Positions 25,927 to 35,145 of a stretch of DNA of 64,000 nt are shown here, piece by piece; positions within the stretch are counted from its first letter, which is position 1; each line of letters starts with the position of its first letter. Position numbers and translations under genes: made by a program. The stretch is from Pseudomonas chlororaphis subsp. piscium (GTDB taxonomy: Bacteria > Pseudomonadota > Gammaproteobacteria > Pseudomonadales > Pseudomonadaceae). The notes below the pieces were generated by a model, which saw only the letters and a list, made by a program, of their open reading frames with translations, did no database searches and was not told where the DNA came from. The DNA lies in NCBI RefSeq assembly GCF_003850345.1, contig NZ_CP027707.1, forward strand, positions 3,720,001-3,784,000. The letters are read 5' to 3'.

Positions 25927-27222
25927 ATGCAAACGCTGAAACTCGCCACCCGCCGCTGGTGGTACATCATGCCCATCGTGTTCATCACCTACAGCCTGGC
26001 GTACCTGGACCGCGCCAACTACGGGTTCGCCGCCGCCTCCGGGATGGCCGCCGACCTGATGATCACCCCGGGCCTGTCGTCCCTGCTCGGCGCCTTGTTC
26101 TTCCTCGGTTACTTTTTCTTCCAGGTACCGGGGGCGATCTACGCGCAAAAACACAGCGTGAAGAAGCTGATTTTCGTCAGCCTGATCCTCTGGGGCGGCC
26201 TGGCCACCCTCACCGGCGTGGTGTCCAACGCCTACATGCTGATCGCCATCCGCTTCATGCTCGGGGTGGTCGAGGCCGCGGTAATGCCGGCGATGCTGGT
26301 CTACCTGTGCCACTGGTTCACCCGGGCCGAACGCTCGCGGGCCAACACCTTCCTGATCCTCGGCAACCCGGTGACCATGCTCTGGATGTCGGTGGTCTCG
26401 GGGTACCTGGTGGAGCATTTCAGCTGGCGCTGGATGTTCATCATCGAAGGTCTGCCGGCGGTGCTCTGGGCCTTTATCTGGTGGCGCCTGGCCGATGACC
26501 GCCCAAGCGCAGCGAAATGGCTCAGCGACCAGGAAAAACACGACCTGGAAAGCGCCCTGGCCGCCGAACAGGTGGGCATCAAGGTGGTGAAGAACTACGC
26601 CGAGGCCTTCCGCTCGCCCAAGGTGATCATCCTCGCCCTGCAGTTCTTCTGCTGGAGCATCGGCGTCTACGGCTTCGTCCTGTGGCTGCCGTCGATCCTC
26701 AAGCACGGCGCGCAGATGGACATGGTCGAGGCCGGCTGGCTGTCGGCGCTGCCTTACCTGGCCGCGGTGATCGCCATGCTCGGGGTGTCCTGGGGTTCGG
26801 ACCGGATCCAGAAGCGCAAGCGTTTCGTCTGGCCGCCGCTGCTGATCGCCTCCTTCGCCTTCTACGGCTCCTACCTGCTGGGTACCGAGCACTTCTGGTG
26901 GTCCTACAGCCTGTTGGTGATCGCCGGCGCCTGCATGTACGCGCCTTACGGGCCGTTCTTCGCCATCGTCCCGGAGATCCTCCCGGCCAACGTCGCCGGC
27001 GGCGCCATGGCGCTGATCAACAGCATGGGCGCCCTGGGCTCGTTCGGCGGCTCCTACCTGGTGGGCTACCTGAACAGCGCCACCGGTTCGCCGGGCGCCT
27101 CCTACCTGCTGATGAGCGGCGCGCTGCTGCTGTCGGTGGTGCTGACCATCTTTCTCAACCCGGGCGCCAGCGACCGCAGCCGCACCGCGCTGCCGGTACG
27201 TCGCCGCCTGGCGCATTCCTGA
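25927..27222 (+). CDS. kguT: 2-ketogluconate MFS transporter
   Basis: A 431-residue major facilitator of the anion:cation symporter group (phthalate-permease-like), with about twelve helices. It carries the early motif YSLAYLDRANYGFAAASGM and the GFFLGYFFFQ-like second helix (LGYFFFQVPGAIYAQ), plus the mid-loop LVYLCHWFTRAERSRAN. In Pseudomonas kgu operons this gene imports 2-ketogluconate formed in the periplasm from gluconate. CAGGAG precedes the ATG. It lies between kguK and kguD in the canonical order. Confidence 0.92.
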   Translation: MQTLKLATRRWWYIMPIVFITYSLAYLDRANYGFAAASGMAADLMITPGLSSLLGALFFLGYFFFQVPGAIYAQKHSVKKLIFVSLILWGGLATLTGVVSNAYMLIAIRFMLGVVEAAVMPAMLVYLCHWFTRAERSRANTFLILGNPVTMLWMSVVSGYLVEHFSWRWMFIIEGLPAVLWAFIWWRLADDRPSAAKWLSDQEKHDLESALAAEQVGIKVVKNYAEAFRSPKVIILALQFFCWSIGVYGFVLWLPSILKHGAQMDMVEAGWLSALPYLAAVIAMLGVSWGSDRIQKRKRFVWPPLLIASFAFYGSYLLGTEHFWWSYSLLVIAGACMYAPYGPFFAIVPEILPANVAGGAMALINSMGALGSFGGSYLVGYLNSATGSPGASYLLMSGALLLSVVLTIFLNPGASDRSRTALPVRRRLAHS

Positions 27223-27241
27223 ATCGAACAAGGTGAACCCC

Positions 27242-28234
27242 ATGAAAAAACAGGTCGTGCTGTACAAGAAACTCTCGCCACCCTTGATGGCCCGCCTGCA
27301 TGAGCAGGCCCAGGTGACCCTGATCGAGGACCTCAGCGCCCAAGGCCTGGCCAAGCTGCGCGGTGCCCTGCCCGCCGCCCAGGGCCTGCTCGGCGCCAGC
27401 CTGCGCCTGGATGCCGAACTGCTGGACCTGGCGCCGCAGCTGGAAGCCGTGGCCAGCGTGTCGGTGGGTGTCGACAACTACGACATCGACTACCTGACCC
27501 GGCGCGACATCCTGCTCAGCAACACCCCGGATGTGCTCACCGAAACCACCGCCGACACCGGTTTCGCCCTGATCCTGGCCAGCGCCCGGCGCGTGGTGGA
27601 GCTGGCCAACCTGGTGCGCGCCGGCCAGTGGAACCGCAATATCGGCCCGCTGCATTTCGGCAGCGACGTGCACGGCAAGACCCTGGGCATCATTGGCATG
27701 GGGCGGATCGGCGAAGCCCTGGCCCAGCGCGGTCATTTCGGCTTCGGCATGCCGGTGATCTACCACAGCAACAGCCCGAAGCCGGCGATGGAGCAGCGTT
27801 TTGGCGCGCGCTACTGCAGCCTGCCGGAACTGCTGCAACAGGCTGACTTCATCTGCCTGACCCTGCCGCTGACGGACCAGACCCTGGGCCTGATCGGCCG
27901 CGAAGAGTTCGCCCTGATGCGCCCGGAAAGCATCTTCATCAATATTTCCCGGGGCAAGGTGGTGGACGAACAGGCGCTGATCGAGGCTTTGCAGCAGCGG
28001 CGGATTCGCGCGGCCGGGCTGGATGTGTTCGAACGTGAACCCCTGGGCCACGACTCACCGCTGTTGCAGTTGAACAATGTGGTGGCCACCCCGCATATCG
28101 GCTCGGCGACCTTCGAGACCCGCGAGGCCATGGCCCGCTGCGCCGTCGACAATCTGCTGGCGGCCCTGGCCGGACAGCGCCCGGCCAATCTGGTGAATCC
28201 CCAGGCGTGGGAACGCCGCAAGGCTGCGGTCTGA
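27242..28234 (+). CDS. kguD: 2-ketogluconate-6-phosphate reductase
   Basis: A 330-residue D-isomer-specific 2-hydroxyacid dehydrogenase. It reduces 2-keto-6-phosphogluconate to 6-phosphogluconate, which enters the Entner-Doudoroff route. NAD(P)-binding GMGRIGEALAQR is at ~148-159. The catalytic Arg, Glu and His lie in NISRGKVVDEQAL, LDVFEREPLG and TPHIGSATFETR. The family also includes glyoxylate/hydroxypyruvate reductase (GhrB), so the name rests largely on operon context. ATG 27242 is used; an in-frame GTG lies three codons upstream. Confidence 0.9.
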   Translation: MKKQVVLYKKLSPPLMARLHEQAQVTLIEDLSAQGLAKLRGALPAAQGLLGASLRLDAELLDLAPQLEAVASVSVGVDNYDIDYLTRRDILLSNTPDVLTETTADTGFALILASARRVVELANLVRAGQWNRNIGPLHFGSDVHGKTLGIIGMGRIGEALAQRGHFGFGMPVIYHSNSPKPAMEQRFGARYCSLPELLQQADFICLTLPLTDQTLGLIGREEFALMRPESIFINISRGKVVDEQALIEALQQRRIRAAGLDVFEREPLGHDSPLLQLNNVVATPHIGSATFETREAMARCAVDNLLAALAGQRPANLVNPQAWERRKAAV

Positions 28235-28263
28235 GCCCTGCATTCGCCGGGCCTGACACCCCC

Positions 28264-28367
28264 CTGTAGGAGCGAGGCTTGCCCGCGATGAACCTGAGAG
28301 CGCCGCGTTTATCCAGTGGGTCCGCGTAATCGTTAACGACCATCGCGGGCAAGCCTCGCTCCTACAG
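28264..28367. repeat. REP doublet, GTAGGAGCG family, after kguD
   Basis: CTGTAGGAGCGAGGCTTGCC and its inverted copy flank a ~55-bp spacer (GAGAGCGCCGCGTTTATCCA...CGTTAACGA). The spacer is nearly the same as that of the doublet at 45936-46039. Confidence 0.92.
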
Positions 28368-28387
28368 GTTCCTTGGAGGCCACACTG

Positions 28388-29584
28388 TCAGCGGCGTTTT
28401 GAGGATCGGCCTTCGAGCAGATCCTGGGTACAACGCACGATCCGCTGGCAGGCATCGGCCAGGCGCTGTTGATCCACCACCAGACCGATACGGATATGCC
28501 CCGCCGCGCTGGGGCCAAAGGCCTCGCCGGCGAGCACCGAGACGCCGTGCCCTTCCAGCAGCAGCTCGGCGAATTGCTGGGCGCCCAGGCCGGTTTCCCG
28601 CACATCGACCATGACGAACATGCCGCCATCGGGCTTGACCGGTTTCAGCCCCGGGCATTGGCTCAGTTGCGCACACACCAGGTCGCGACGCTGGCGATAT
28701 TCCTCGCGCATCTGTTCCAGTTCCGGCAGGTCGGCATCCAGCGCCACCACCGCGGCGTTCTGCACGAAGTCCGGTAGCCCGTACAGCATGCACAGCGCCA
28801 GATCGCTCAGGTGCCCGGCCAGGGCCTGGGGCGCCACCACCCAGCCGACCCGCCAGCCGGTCATGGCATGGGACTTGGACAGGCTGTTGATGGTCGCCGT
28901 GCGTTCGGCCATGCCCGGCAGGCTGCCGGGGCTGATGTGTTCGCCGTCGAACAGCAGGTCGCTGTAGACCTCGTCGGAGATCAGCCACAGGTCATGCTCG
29001 ACGCACAGGCGCGCCAGGGCCCGCCAGGTTTCCCGGGACAGGCTGGCGCCGGAGGGGTTGTTCGGGCTGTTGAGCATCAGCGCGCGGGTCTTCGGTGTGA
29101 TGCGCGCAGCGACCGCGGAGGGCTCGACGCGAAAGCCGTTCTCCGGGCGCACCGGAATCGGCAGCACCTTGGCCCCGCAGGCGCCGAACACCCCTTCGTA
29201 GGTGACGTACATGGGCTCGGCGACCAGCACCTCGTCGCCGGGGTCGAGCAGGCACTGGGCCACGGAGAACACCGCGCATTGCGCCCCCGGCAGCACCACC
29301 ACGTGCTCGGCGTTCACCGCCTGGCCGCTGCGGGTGGCATGTCGGTGGGCGATGCGGGTGCGCAGCGAACGGTTGCCGCGCACCTCCGAGTAGTGGGTGT
29401 CGCCCGCCAGCAGGCTATCGATGGCGGCCTGGACGATCGGCCTGGGGGTGTCGAAATCCGGGTCGCCGATGGTCAGCAGCACCACATCGACGCCCTGCTC
29501 GCGCAGCTCCAGGGCGCGGTAGTGAATCTGCCAGGCCGCGGCACCTTCGCCGGCGATCCGTTGGGTCAAGGCTGAATAGCGCAT
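28388..29584 (-). CDS. aruH: Arginine:pyruvate transaminase
   Basis: A 398-residue class I/II PLP aminotransferase. The start MRYSALTQRI and the runs DFDTPRPIVQAAIDSLLAG and GMFVMVDVRETGL agree with what I recall of P. aeruginosa AruH, which converts L-arginine and pyruvate to 2-ketoarginine and alanine, the first step of the arginine transaminase pathway. PLP lysine is in NSLSKSHAMTGWRVGW; the phosphate-binding NNPSGASLSRE and SDEVYSDLLF motifs are present. ATG 29584 has AAGGAGA upstream. The aruI decarboxylase partner is not adjacent. The chemoreceptor gene ends just upstream on the same strand. Confidence 0.8.
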   Translation of the reverse strand: MRYSALTQRIAGEGAAAWQIHYRALELREQGVDVVLLTIGDPDFDTPRPIVQAAIDSLLAGDTHYSEVRGNRSLRTRIAHRHATRSGQAVNAEHVVVLPGAQCAVFSVAQCLLDPGDEVLVAEPMYVTYEGVFGACGAKVLPIPVRPENGFRVEPSAVAARITPKTRALMLNSPNNPSGASLSRETWRALARLCVEHDLWLISDEVYSDLLFDGEHISPGSLPGMAERTATINSLSKSHAMTGWRVGWVVAPQALAGHLSDLALCMLYGLPDFVQNAAVVALDADLPELEQMREEYRQRRDLVCAQLSQCPGLKPVKPDGGMFVMVDVRETGLGAQQFAELLLEGHGVSVLAGEAFGPSAAGHIRIGLVVDQQRLADACQRIVRCTQDLLEGRSSKRR

Positions 29585-29621
29585 CTCGCTCTCCTTGGGC
29601 ACGCATTCCAACAACCCTAAC

Positions 29622-31247
29622 TCAAATCACAAAGCGCGCCACCATCGCATTCAAATCCACCGCCAGGCGCGACAGTTCATGGCTGGCGGCGCTGGTCTGG
29701 TTGGCCCCGGCGGCCGACTGGGTGGCCAGGTCGCGGATGTTCACCAGGTTGCGATCGACCTCGCGGGACACCTGGGCCTGCTCTTCCGAGGCGCTGGCGA
29801 TCACCAGGTTGCGCTCGTTGATCAGGTTGATCGATTCGGCGATCTGCTCCAGGGCCACACCGGCGGCGCGGGCCATTTCCAGGGTGCTCTGGGTGCGCTG
29901 GTTGCTCTGCTGCATCGACTGCACCGCCTCGCCGGTGCCGTTCTGGATGCCAGCGACCATCTTTTCGATTTCCTGGGTCGATTGCGCGGTGCGATGGGCC
30001 AGGGCCCGCACTTCATCGGCCACCACCGCGAACCCGCGCCCGGCCTCACCGGCGCGGGCCGCCTCGATGGCCGCGTTGAGGGCCAGCAGGTTGGTCTGCT
30101 CGGCGATGGCGCGGATCACGTCCAGCACCTTGCCGATGTCGCGGCCCTGGGTGGCCAGGCCTTCGATCATCACCGAAGTGCTTTGCACGTCGTGGGTCAT
30201 GGTCTGGATCGCGTCGACGGTTTCCACCACCCGGTCGCGGCCTTCGCGGGCGGCCTGGGTCGACTGGTTCGAGGCTTCGGAAGTCGACACGGCGTTGCGC
30301 GCCACTTCTTCCACGGCGGCGGTCATTTCGTTGACCGCGGTGGCCGCCTGTTCGATTTCGTTGTTCTGCTGCTGCAAGCCACGGGAGGCTTCCTCGGTGA
30401 CCGCGCTGAGCTCTTCCGAGGCCGAGGCCAGTTGGGTCGCCGAACCGGAGATCTGCTCGATGGTCTTGCGCAGGTTGCCCTGCATGTCGCTCAGGGCGCC
30501 AAGCAAGCGGGCCGGCTCATCCTTGCCGTCGATCTCGATGGCCTTGGTCAGGTTGCCCGCGGCGATGGTCTGCGCGGCCAGCACCGCGCGGTTCAACGGG
30601 GTGACGATGCTGCGGGTCAGCAGCAGGGCCAGCACCACCGTGAGCAGGGCCGCGACCACCGCCACGACGATGATGCCGGTGATGGCACTGTGGTAATGCT
30701 CACCGGCCAGGTTAGACGCCTGGGTGGCCCCGGCCTTGTTGATCTCCACCAGTTTGTTCAGCTGTTCGCCCATCTGGTCGGTGCCGTCCTTGATCCGCGT
30801 ATTGATCAGGGTGCGCAGCTCCTCGAGCTTGTTCTGTCGCGACAGCTCCATCATGTCGTTCTGCGCCTGCAGGTACTTTTCCAGGGTGGCCGCGAAGGTC
30901 TTGTACAGGGCCACCTCCTCTTCCCCTGCCGGCAAGGCGGCGTAGCTGGCCTGGGCCTGCTTGAGCTTGTCCACCAGGGCGCCGATGCGTGTCTGCGCTT
31001 CCTGCAGGCCGGCCGGTTCACGATTGACCAGCACCCGGAACGAGAGAATCCGCAGGCGCAGCACGTTTTCGGTGACGTTGCCGAGGAACCCTACGCTGGG
31101 CAGTTGGTTCCTTTCCATTTCCAGGGAGGCCTGTCGGATGACCGACATGCGGTTGACGGCAAACACACCCAGCGCGATGACCAGCAACGCGATGAACGCA
31201 AAACCGAGGAAGGCTCGAGGCGCGATATTCATATTACGTAGGGACAT
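29622..31247 (-). CDS. Methyl-accepting chemotaxis protein
   Basis: A 541-residue transmembrane chemoreceptor. Helix 1 is at ~12-33 ([20 protein letters not shown]), followed by a ~150-residue all-helical periplasmic domain of four-helix-bundle (4HB_MCP) type, helix 2 at ~193-215, a HAMP domain ([23 protein letters not shown]), and a long cytoplasmic signalling coiled coil with the invariant hairpin tip [42 protein letters not shown] block. Methylation regions flank it. No C-terminal NWETF-type pentapeptide is present. It lies between aruH and hpaBC, but the ligand cannot be inferred safely; aromatic acids or amino acids are options. Confidence 0.92.
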   Translation of the reverse strand: MSLRNMNIAPRAFLGFAFIALLVIALGVFAVNRMSVIRQASLEMERNQLPSVGFLGNVTENVLRLRILSFRVLVNREPAGLQEAQTRIGALVDKLKQAQASYAALPAGEEEVALYKTFAATLEKYLQAQNDMMELSRQNKLEELRTLINTRIKDGTDQMGEQLNKLVEINKAGATQASNLAGEHYHSAITGIIVVAVVAALLTVVLALLLTRSIVTPLNRAVLAAQTIAAGNLTKAIEIDGKDEPARLLGALSDMQGNLRKTIEQISGSATQLASASEELSAVTEEASRGLQQQNNEIEQAATAVNEMTAAVEEVARNAVSTSEASNQSTQAAREGRDRVVETVDAIQTMTHDVQSTSVMIEGLATQGRDIGKVLDVIRAIAEQTNLLALNAAIEAARAGEAGRGFAVVADEVRALAHRTAQSTQEIEKMVAGIQNGTGEAVQSMQQSNQRTQSTLEMARAAGVALEQIAESINLINERNLVIASASEEQAQVSREVDRNLVNIRDLATQSAAGANQTSAASHELSRLAVDLNAMVARFVI

Positions 31248-31581
31248 AGGATGACTCTCGGGAATTGAGGACTGCGAGCATCCATGCACTGAACCCTGTC
31301 ACCAGCGGCGGCTGGCGGCCTGACAGGTAGGCGCCACTGTTGTAGTTGGTCTGTGGCCCTAATACCGATATCGGCAGCGCTTTAGGTTTTTTGCAGGTAT
31401 TTGTAAAAAAAAATTTCTTCACAGGTGGGTGTTTCAGGACTGATACAACAGGCCCATGACCAGCCCCCCATGAAAAGTGCAATTCATTCGCCGGAAAAGC
31501 CATTCAGTCGCCACCCCGCCCTGCCCATCATGGGCCCCAGCTCATAAAGACAACCCATAACAACAATGACTGGAGTGGATG
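31248..31581. promoter_or_regulatory. Divergent intergenic region between the chemoreceptor and hpaB
   Basis: 334 bp with no gene. I see a perfect 10-bp palindrome CCGATATCGG (31365-31374) followed by an AT-rich tract (about 31380-31425, including a run of nine A). No convincing sigma-70 or sigma-54 promoter and no CGTTAAC-type operator like that of the hpaG promoter are seen. GGAG at 31572 is the hpaB ribosome-binding site. Confidence 0.4.
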
Positions 31582-33144
31582 ATGAAACCCGAAGACTTCC
31601 GTGCCGAGACCAACCGCCCGCTGACCGGCGCCGAATACCTGGCCAGCCTGCGCGATGATCGCGAAATCTACATCTATGGCGACCGGGTCAAGGACGTGAC
31701 CAGCCACCCGGCGTTCCGCAACTCCGCCGCCTCCATGGCGCGCCTCTACGACGCCCTGCACGACCCCGAGACCAAGGACAAGCTGTGCTGGGACACCGAC
31801 ACCGGCAACGGCGGCTACACCCACAAGTTCTTCCGTTCGGCGAAAAGCGCCGACGACCTGCGCCAGCAGCGCGACGCCATCGCCGAGTGGTCGCGCCTGA
31901 CCTACGGCTGGATGGGCCGCAGCCCGGACTACAAGGCCGCCTTCGGCAGCGCCCTGGGCGCCAACCCGGAGTTCTATGGCCAGTTCGCGGACAACGCCCG
32001 CACCTGGTACAAGCGCATCCAGGAAGCCTGCCTGTACCTCAACCACGCCATCGTCAACCCGCCGATCGACCGCGACAAACCGGTGGACCAGGTCAAGGAC
32101 GTGTTCATTTCGGTGGACGAGGAAGTCGAGGGCGGGATCATCGTCAGCGGCGCCAAGGTGGTGGCCACCAACTCGGCCCTGACCCACTACAACTTCGTCG
32201 GCCAGGGCTCGGCGCAGCTGCTGGGGGACAACACCGACTTCGCCCTGATGTTCATCGCGCCGATGAACACCCGCGGCATGAAGCTGATCTGCCGCCCGTC
32301 CTACGAACTGCAGGCCGGCATGACTGGCTCGCCGTTCGACTACCCGCTGTCCAGCCGCTTCGACGAGAACGACGCGATCCTGATCATGGACAAGGTGTTC
32401 ATCCCCTGGGAAAACGTGCTGATCTACCGCGACTTCGAGCGCTGCCGGCAGTGGTTCCCCCAAGGCGGTTTCGGCCGGCTGTTCCCGATGCAGGGCTGCA
32501 CCCGCCTGGCGGTCAAGCTCGACTTCATCACCGGCCTGCTGGTCAAGGCCTTGCAATGCACCGGTTCCCTGGAGTTTCGCGGGGTGCAGGCGCAGGTCGG
32601 CGAGGTGGTGGCCTGGCGCAACCTGTTCTGGTCGCTGACCGATGCCATGCACGGCAACGCCAGCGAATGGCTCAATGGCGCCTTCCTGCCCAGCGCCCAG
32701 GCCTTGCAGGCCTACCGGGTACTGGCGCCCCAGGCCTACACCGACATCAAGAAGATCATCGAACAGGTGGTGGCCAGCGGCCTGATCTACCTGCCGTCCG
32801 GCTCCCGCGACCTCAAGGACCCGGTCCTCAACCAGTACCTGAGCACCTATTGCCGGGGCTCGGCGGGCATGGGCCACGAGGAGCGGATCAAGATCCTCAA
32901 GCTGCTGTGGGATGCCATCGGCACCGAGTTCGGCGGCCGCCACGAGCTGTATGAAATCAACTATGCCGGTAGCCAGGACGAAATCCGCATGCAGTGCCTG
33001 CGCCATGCCCAAGCCACCGGCTCGATGAAAGCCATGACCGAGCTGGTGGACAAATGCCTCGGCGACTACGACCTCGACGGCTGGACGGTGCCGCACCTGA
33101 CCAACCCGGACGACATCAACATGCTCGACCGCATCCGCCAGTAA
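31582..33144 (+). CDS. hpaB: 4-hydroxyphenylacetate 3-monooxygenase, oxygenase component
   Basis: HpaB hydroxylates 4-hydroxyphenylacetate to 3,4-dihydroxyphenylacetate with FADH2 delivered by HpaC. The 520-residue protein has the exact length of the P. aeruginosa/E. coli enzymes and the group features: the acyl-CoA-dehydrogenase-like fold, WSRLTYGWMGRSPDYKAAF near the start, HYNFVGQGSAQLLGDNTDFALMFIAPMNT, and YCRGSAGMGHEERIKILKLLWD near the end. GGAGT sits five bases before ATG 31582; ATG 31579 is the alternative. hpaC follows 75 bp downstream. Confidence 0.95.
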   Translation: MKPEDFRAETNRPLTGAEYLASLRDDREIYIYGDRVKDVTSHPAFRNSAASMARLYDALHDPETKDKLCWDTDTGNGGYTHKFFRSAKSADDLRQQRDAIAEWSRLTYGWMGRSPDYKAAFGSALGANPEFYGQFADNARTWYKRIQEACLYLNHAIVNPPIDRDKPVDQVKDVFISVDEEVEGGIIVSGAKVVATNSALTHYNFVGQGSAQLLGDNTDFALMFIAPMNTRGMKLICRPSYELQAGMTGSPFDYPLSSRFDENDAILIMDKVFIPWENVLIYRDFERCRQWFPQGGFGRLFPMQGCTRLAVKLDFITGLLVKALQCTGSLEFRGVQAQVGEVVAWRNLFWSLTDAMHGNASEWLNGAFLPSAQALQAYRVLAPQAYTDIKKIIEQVVASGLIYLPSGSRDLKDPVLNQYLSTYCRGSAGMGHEERIKILKLLWDAIGTEFGGRHELYEINYAGSQDEIRMQCLRHAQATGSMKAMTELVDKCLGDYDLDGWTVPHLTNPDDINMLDRIRQ

Positions 33145-33219
33145 GCGCCGCCCGACCTGCATGACCCGCGGGGCGACCAGCGCTTGCCGGCGCCCGCGGG
33201 TTCACCCGAGGAATCTGTC

Positions 33220-33732
33220 ATGACTCAACTCGATCCCAAGCAACAGGCCTTTCGCAATGCCATGGCGCACATGACCGCGGCGGTCAATGTCATCACCAGC
33301 AACGGCCCGGCCGGACGCTGCGGCATCACCGCCACCGCGGTCTGCTCGGTCACCGACAGCCCGCCCAGCCTGATGGTCTGCGTCAACCGCAACAGCGCCC
33401 TGAATCCGGTGTTCAAGCGCAACGGCCGACTTTGCGTCAACGTGCTGTGCGGCGAACACGAAGAAGTCGCCCGGCACTTCGCCGGCATGACCGGGGTGGA
33501 GATGGAGCAGCGCTTCAGCCTGCACCCCTGGCGCGACGGCCAGGACGCCCTGCCGGTGCTCGACGGTGCCCTGGCCAGCCTGCAGGGGCGGATCACCGAG
33601 GTGCAGGAAATCGGCACCCACTCGGTGATGCTGGTGCAGCTGGATGAGATCTGCGTGCGCGAACACGGCGATTCGCTGGTGTATTTCAGCCGTGGTTTCC
33701 ATCGGTTGCAGCGGGCCGTCCAGGCGGCCTGA
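33220..33732 (+). CDS. hpaC: 4-hydroxyphenylacetate 3-monooxygenase, flavin reductase component
   Basis: A 170-residue NAD(P)H:flavin oxidoreductase of the flavin_reductase (HpaC) family, the usual length. It supplies reduced FAD to HpaB. Conserved parts: FRNAMAHMTAAVNVITSNGPAG, GITATAVCSVTDSPPSLMVCVN, and the C-terminal VYFSRGFHRL. GAGGA precedes ATG 33220. The TGA stop at 33730-33732 is itself the first triplet of an 8-bp tandem repeat. Confidence 0.95.
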   Translation: MTQLDPKQQAFRNAMAHMTAAVNVITSNGPAGRCGITATAVCSVTDSPPSLMVCVNRNSALNPVFKRNGRLCVNVLCGEHEEVARHFAGMTGVEMEQRFSLHPWRDGQDALPVLDGALASLQGRITEVQEIGTHSVMLVQLDEICVREHGDSLVYFSRGFHRLQRAVQAA

Positions 33733-33779
33733 TCTTCTGATCTTCTGATCTTCTGATCTTCTGATCTTCTGATCTTCTG
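33730..33779. repeat. Tandem 8-bp repeat (TGATCTTC)6 at the hpaC stop codon
   Basis: Six perfect copies of TGATCTTC run from the stop codon directly into the next REP doublet. Because the stop lies in the first unit, changes in copy number would not alter HpaC. Each unit contains TGATC. Confidence 0.95.
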
Positions 33780-33878
33780 TAGGAGCGAAGCTTGCTCGCG
33801 ATCAATCCGCAACGATAACGCGCGTTGGCTGATGTATCGCCGCTGCGCGGCTATCGCGAGCAAGCTTCGCTCCTACAG
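33777..33878. repeat. REP doublet, GTAGGAGCG family, after hpaC
   Basis: CTGTAGGAGCGAAGCTTGCT and its inverted copy flank a spacer (CAACGATAACGCGC...CGCCGCTGCGCGGCTAT) that is nearly identical to the spacer at 38501-38612. It occupies the gap before the LuxR gene. Confidence 0.92.
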
Positions 33879-34030
33879 AAACCATCCCCCTTCATCCTGC
33901 ATCTGTAGGATAGCGATCCTCCACCAACCCGACGATACTCGTGCCCAGGCCCTGCCCACGTCCCTGGACGTTCCGGTCGCTACTGACTCCGTGACGAAAA
34001 CAATAAGAAAGTCGCACAGAGGAATACCCC

Positions 34031-35008
34031 ATGAGCCGTCATGAACATGGTCACGCCAGCCTGCTGCAAGCCTTCAGCTCGCTGACCCTGGAGTTGCAGC
34101 GCCTGGCGCAGCACAAGGACATCGAACATTTCCATGGCCATGCGCTGAACCGCATCGGCCAGTTGCTGCCCTTCGACAGCGCCTGGTGGGGCCGCGCCGC
34201 GCTGATCGACGGCCTGCCGGAAGAACACAGCTCCTACCTCCACCGCCTGCCCCCCAGCTACCTGCCGGACTGGCAGTCGATCAAGCACGTCGACGTCACC
34301 GTCGGCCGGGTCCATGCCCACCCTGGCCAGGCGGTGATAGTCGACATGCGCGACCCGGCCAACGGTCCCGGCCTGAACTGGCTGGGCACGACCTACAACA
34401 TCGGCGAACTGCTGTGCGTGGTGTACATCGACCCGCAGACCCACCTCAGCGACCACCTGGCGCTGTATCGCGCCCCCGGCGCCAAGCGCTTCGACGCCGA
34501 CGACTGCCTGCTGCTGAACAACCTGATGCTGCACCTGGTGGCCGCGGTGTCGGCCAACCAGATCCGCACCCTGGTGGCCATGCGCGAAACCCTCACCAGC
34601 CCGCGCAACCTGGCGCTGGCGGTGTGCGACCAGCGCGGCACCCTGCACTGCGCCGAACGCGGCTTCGTCGACCTGCTGCTTGGCGAATGGCCGGACTGGA
34701 GCGGCCCCTGCCTGCCCGTGCCCGTGGTCGATGGCGGTTATGAAGGCCGGCACCTGCAGTTCGAAGCCTCGCCGGTGGGCGACCTGTTCCTGCTCGCCGC
34801 CCGCGGCCGCACGCTGCTGACCCAACTGAGCCCACGGGAAAACGACGTGGCCCTGGGCTTCGGCGAAGGCAAGACCTACAAGGAAATCGCCCGCGAGCTG
34901 GGCCTGTCGCCGAACACCGTGCGCCATCACATCCGCGCCATCTACAACAAGCTCGGGGTCAAGGACAAAACCCGCATCGCCCACCTGCTGCACGCCCCGC
35001 CCGACTGA
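34031..35008 (+). CDS. LuxR-family transcriptional regulator
   Basis: A 325-residue regulator. The C-terminal ~60 residues are a LuxR/NarL helix-turn-helix (LSPRENDVALGFGEGKTYKE, then IARELGLSPNTVRHHIRAIY and KLGVKDKTRIAH). The N-terminal ~240 residues form a sensor domain with no receiver or recognisable autoinducer-binding motif; FDSAWWGRAALIDG is a recurring start in this uncharacterised Pseudomonas group. It lies upstream of an outer-membrane channel, an MFS carrier and a deacetylase-like gene on the same strand, which it may control. It may alternatively regulate hpaBC, which it follows. Confidence 0.85.
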   Translation: MSRHEHGHASLLQAFSSLTLELQRLAQHKDIEHFHGHALNRIGQLLPFDSAWWGRAALIDGLPEEHSSYLHRLPPSYLPDWQSIKHVDVTVGRVHAHPGQAVIVDMRDPANGPGLNWLGTTYNIGELLCVVYIDPQTHLSDHLALYRAPGAKRFDADDCLLLNNLMLHLVAAVSANQIRTLVAMRETLTSPRNLALAVCDQRGTLHCAERGFVDLLLGEWPDWSGPCLPVPVVDGGYEGRHLQFEASPVGDLFLLAARGRTLLTQLSPRENDVALGFGEGKTYKEIARELGLSPNTVRHHIRAIYNKLGVKDKTRIAHLLHAPPD

Positions 35009-35145
35009 CGCTTAGCCCCTTTCCTGACTGACTTTCGCGCTGTCGTTTTGACGGCCACGGGGCGCTTTTGCCCTTTTTCCAGCCACTGCCGCGTACCGGC
35101 GAGCCTTTCGCCGCACAACAACTTTAAAAAAGAGACGTGACGCCC

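Noticed and set aside
29595..31241. A 548-residue plus-strand frame opposite the chemoreceptor
   Set aside because: Gly/His/Arg-rich shadow of the coiled-coil coding sequence, without domains.
33730..33779. The 8-bp repeat considered as a phase-variation switch for hpaC
   Set aside because: The stop codon is in the first unit, so slippage cannot change the reading frame of HpaC.
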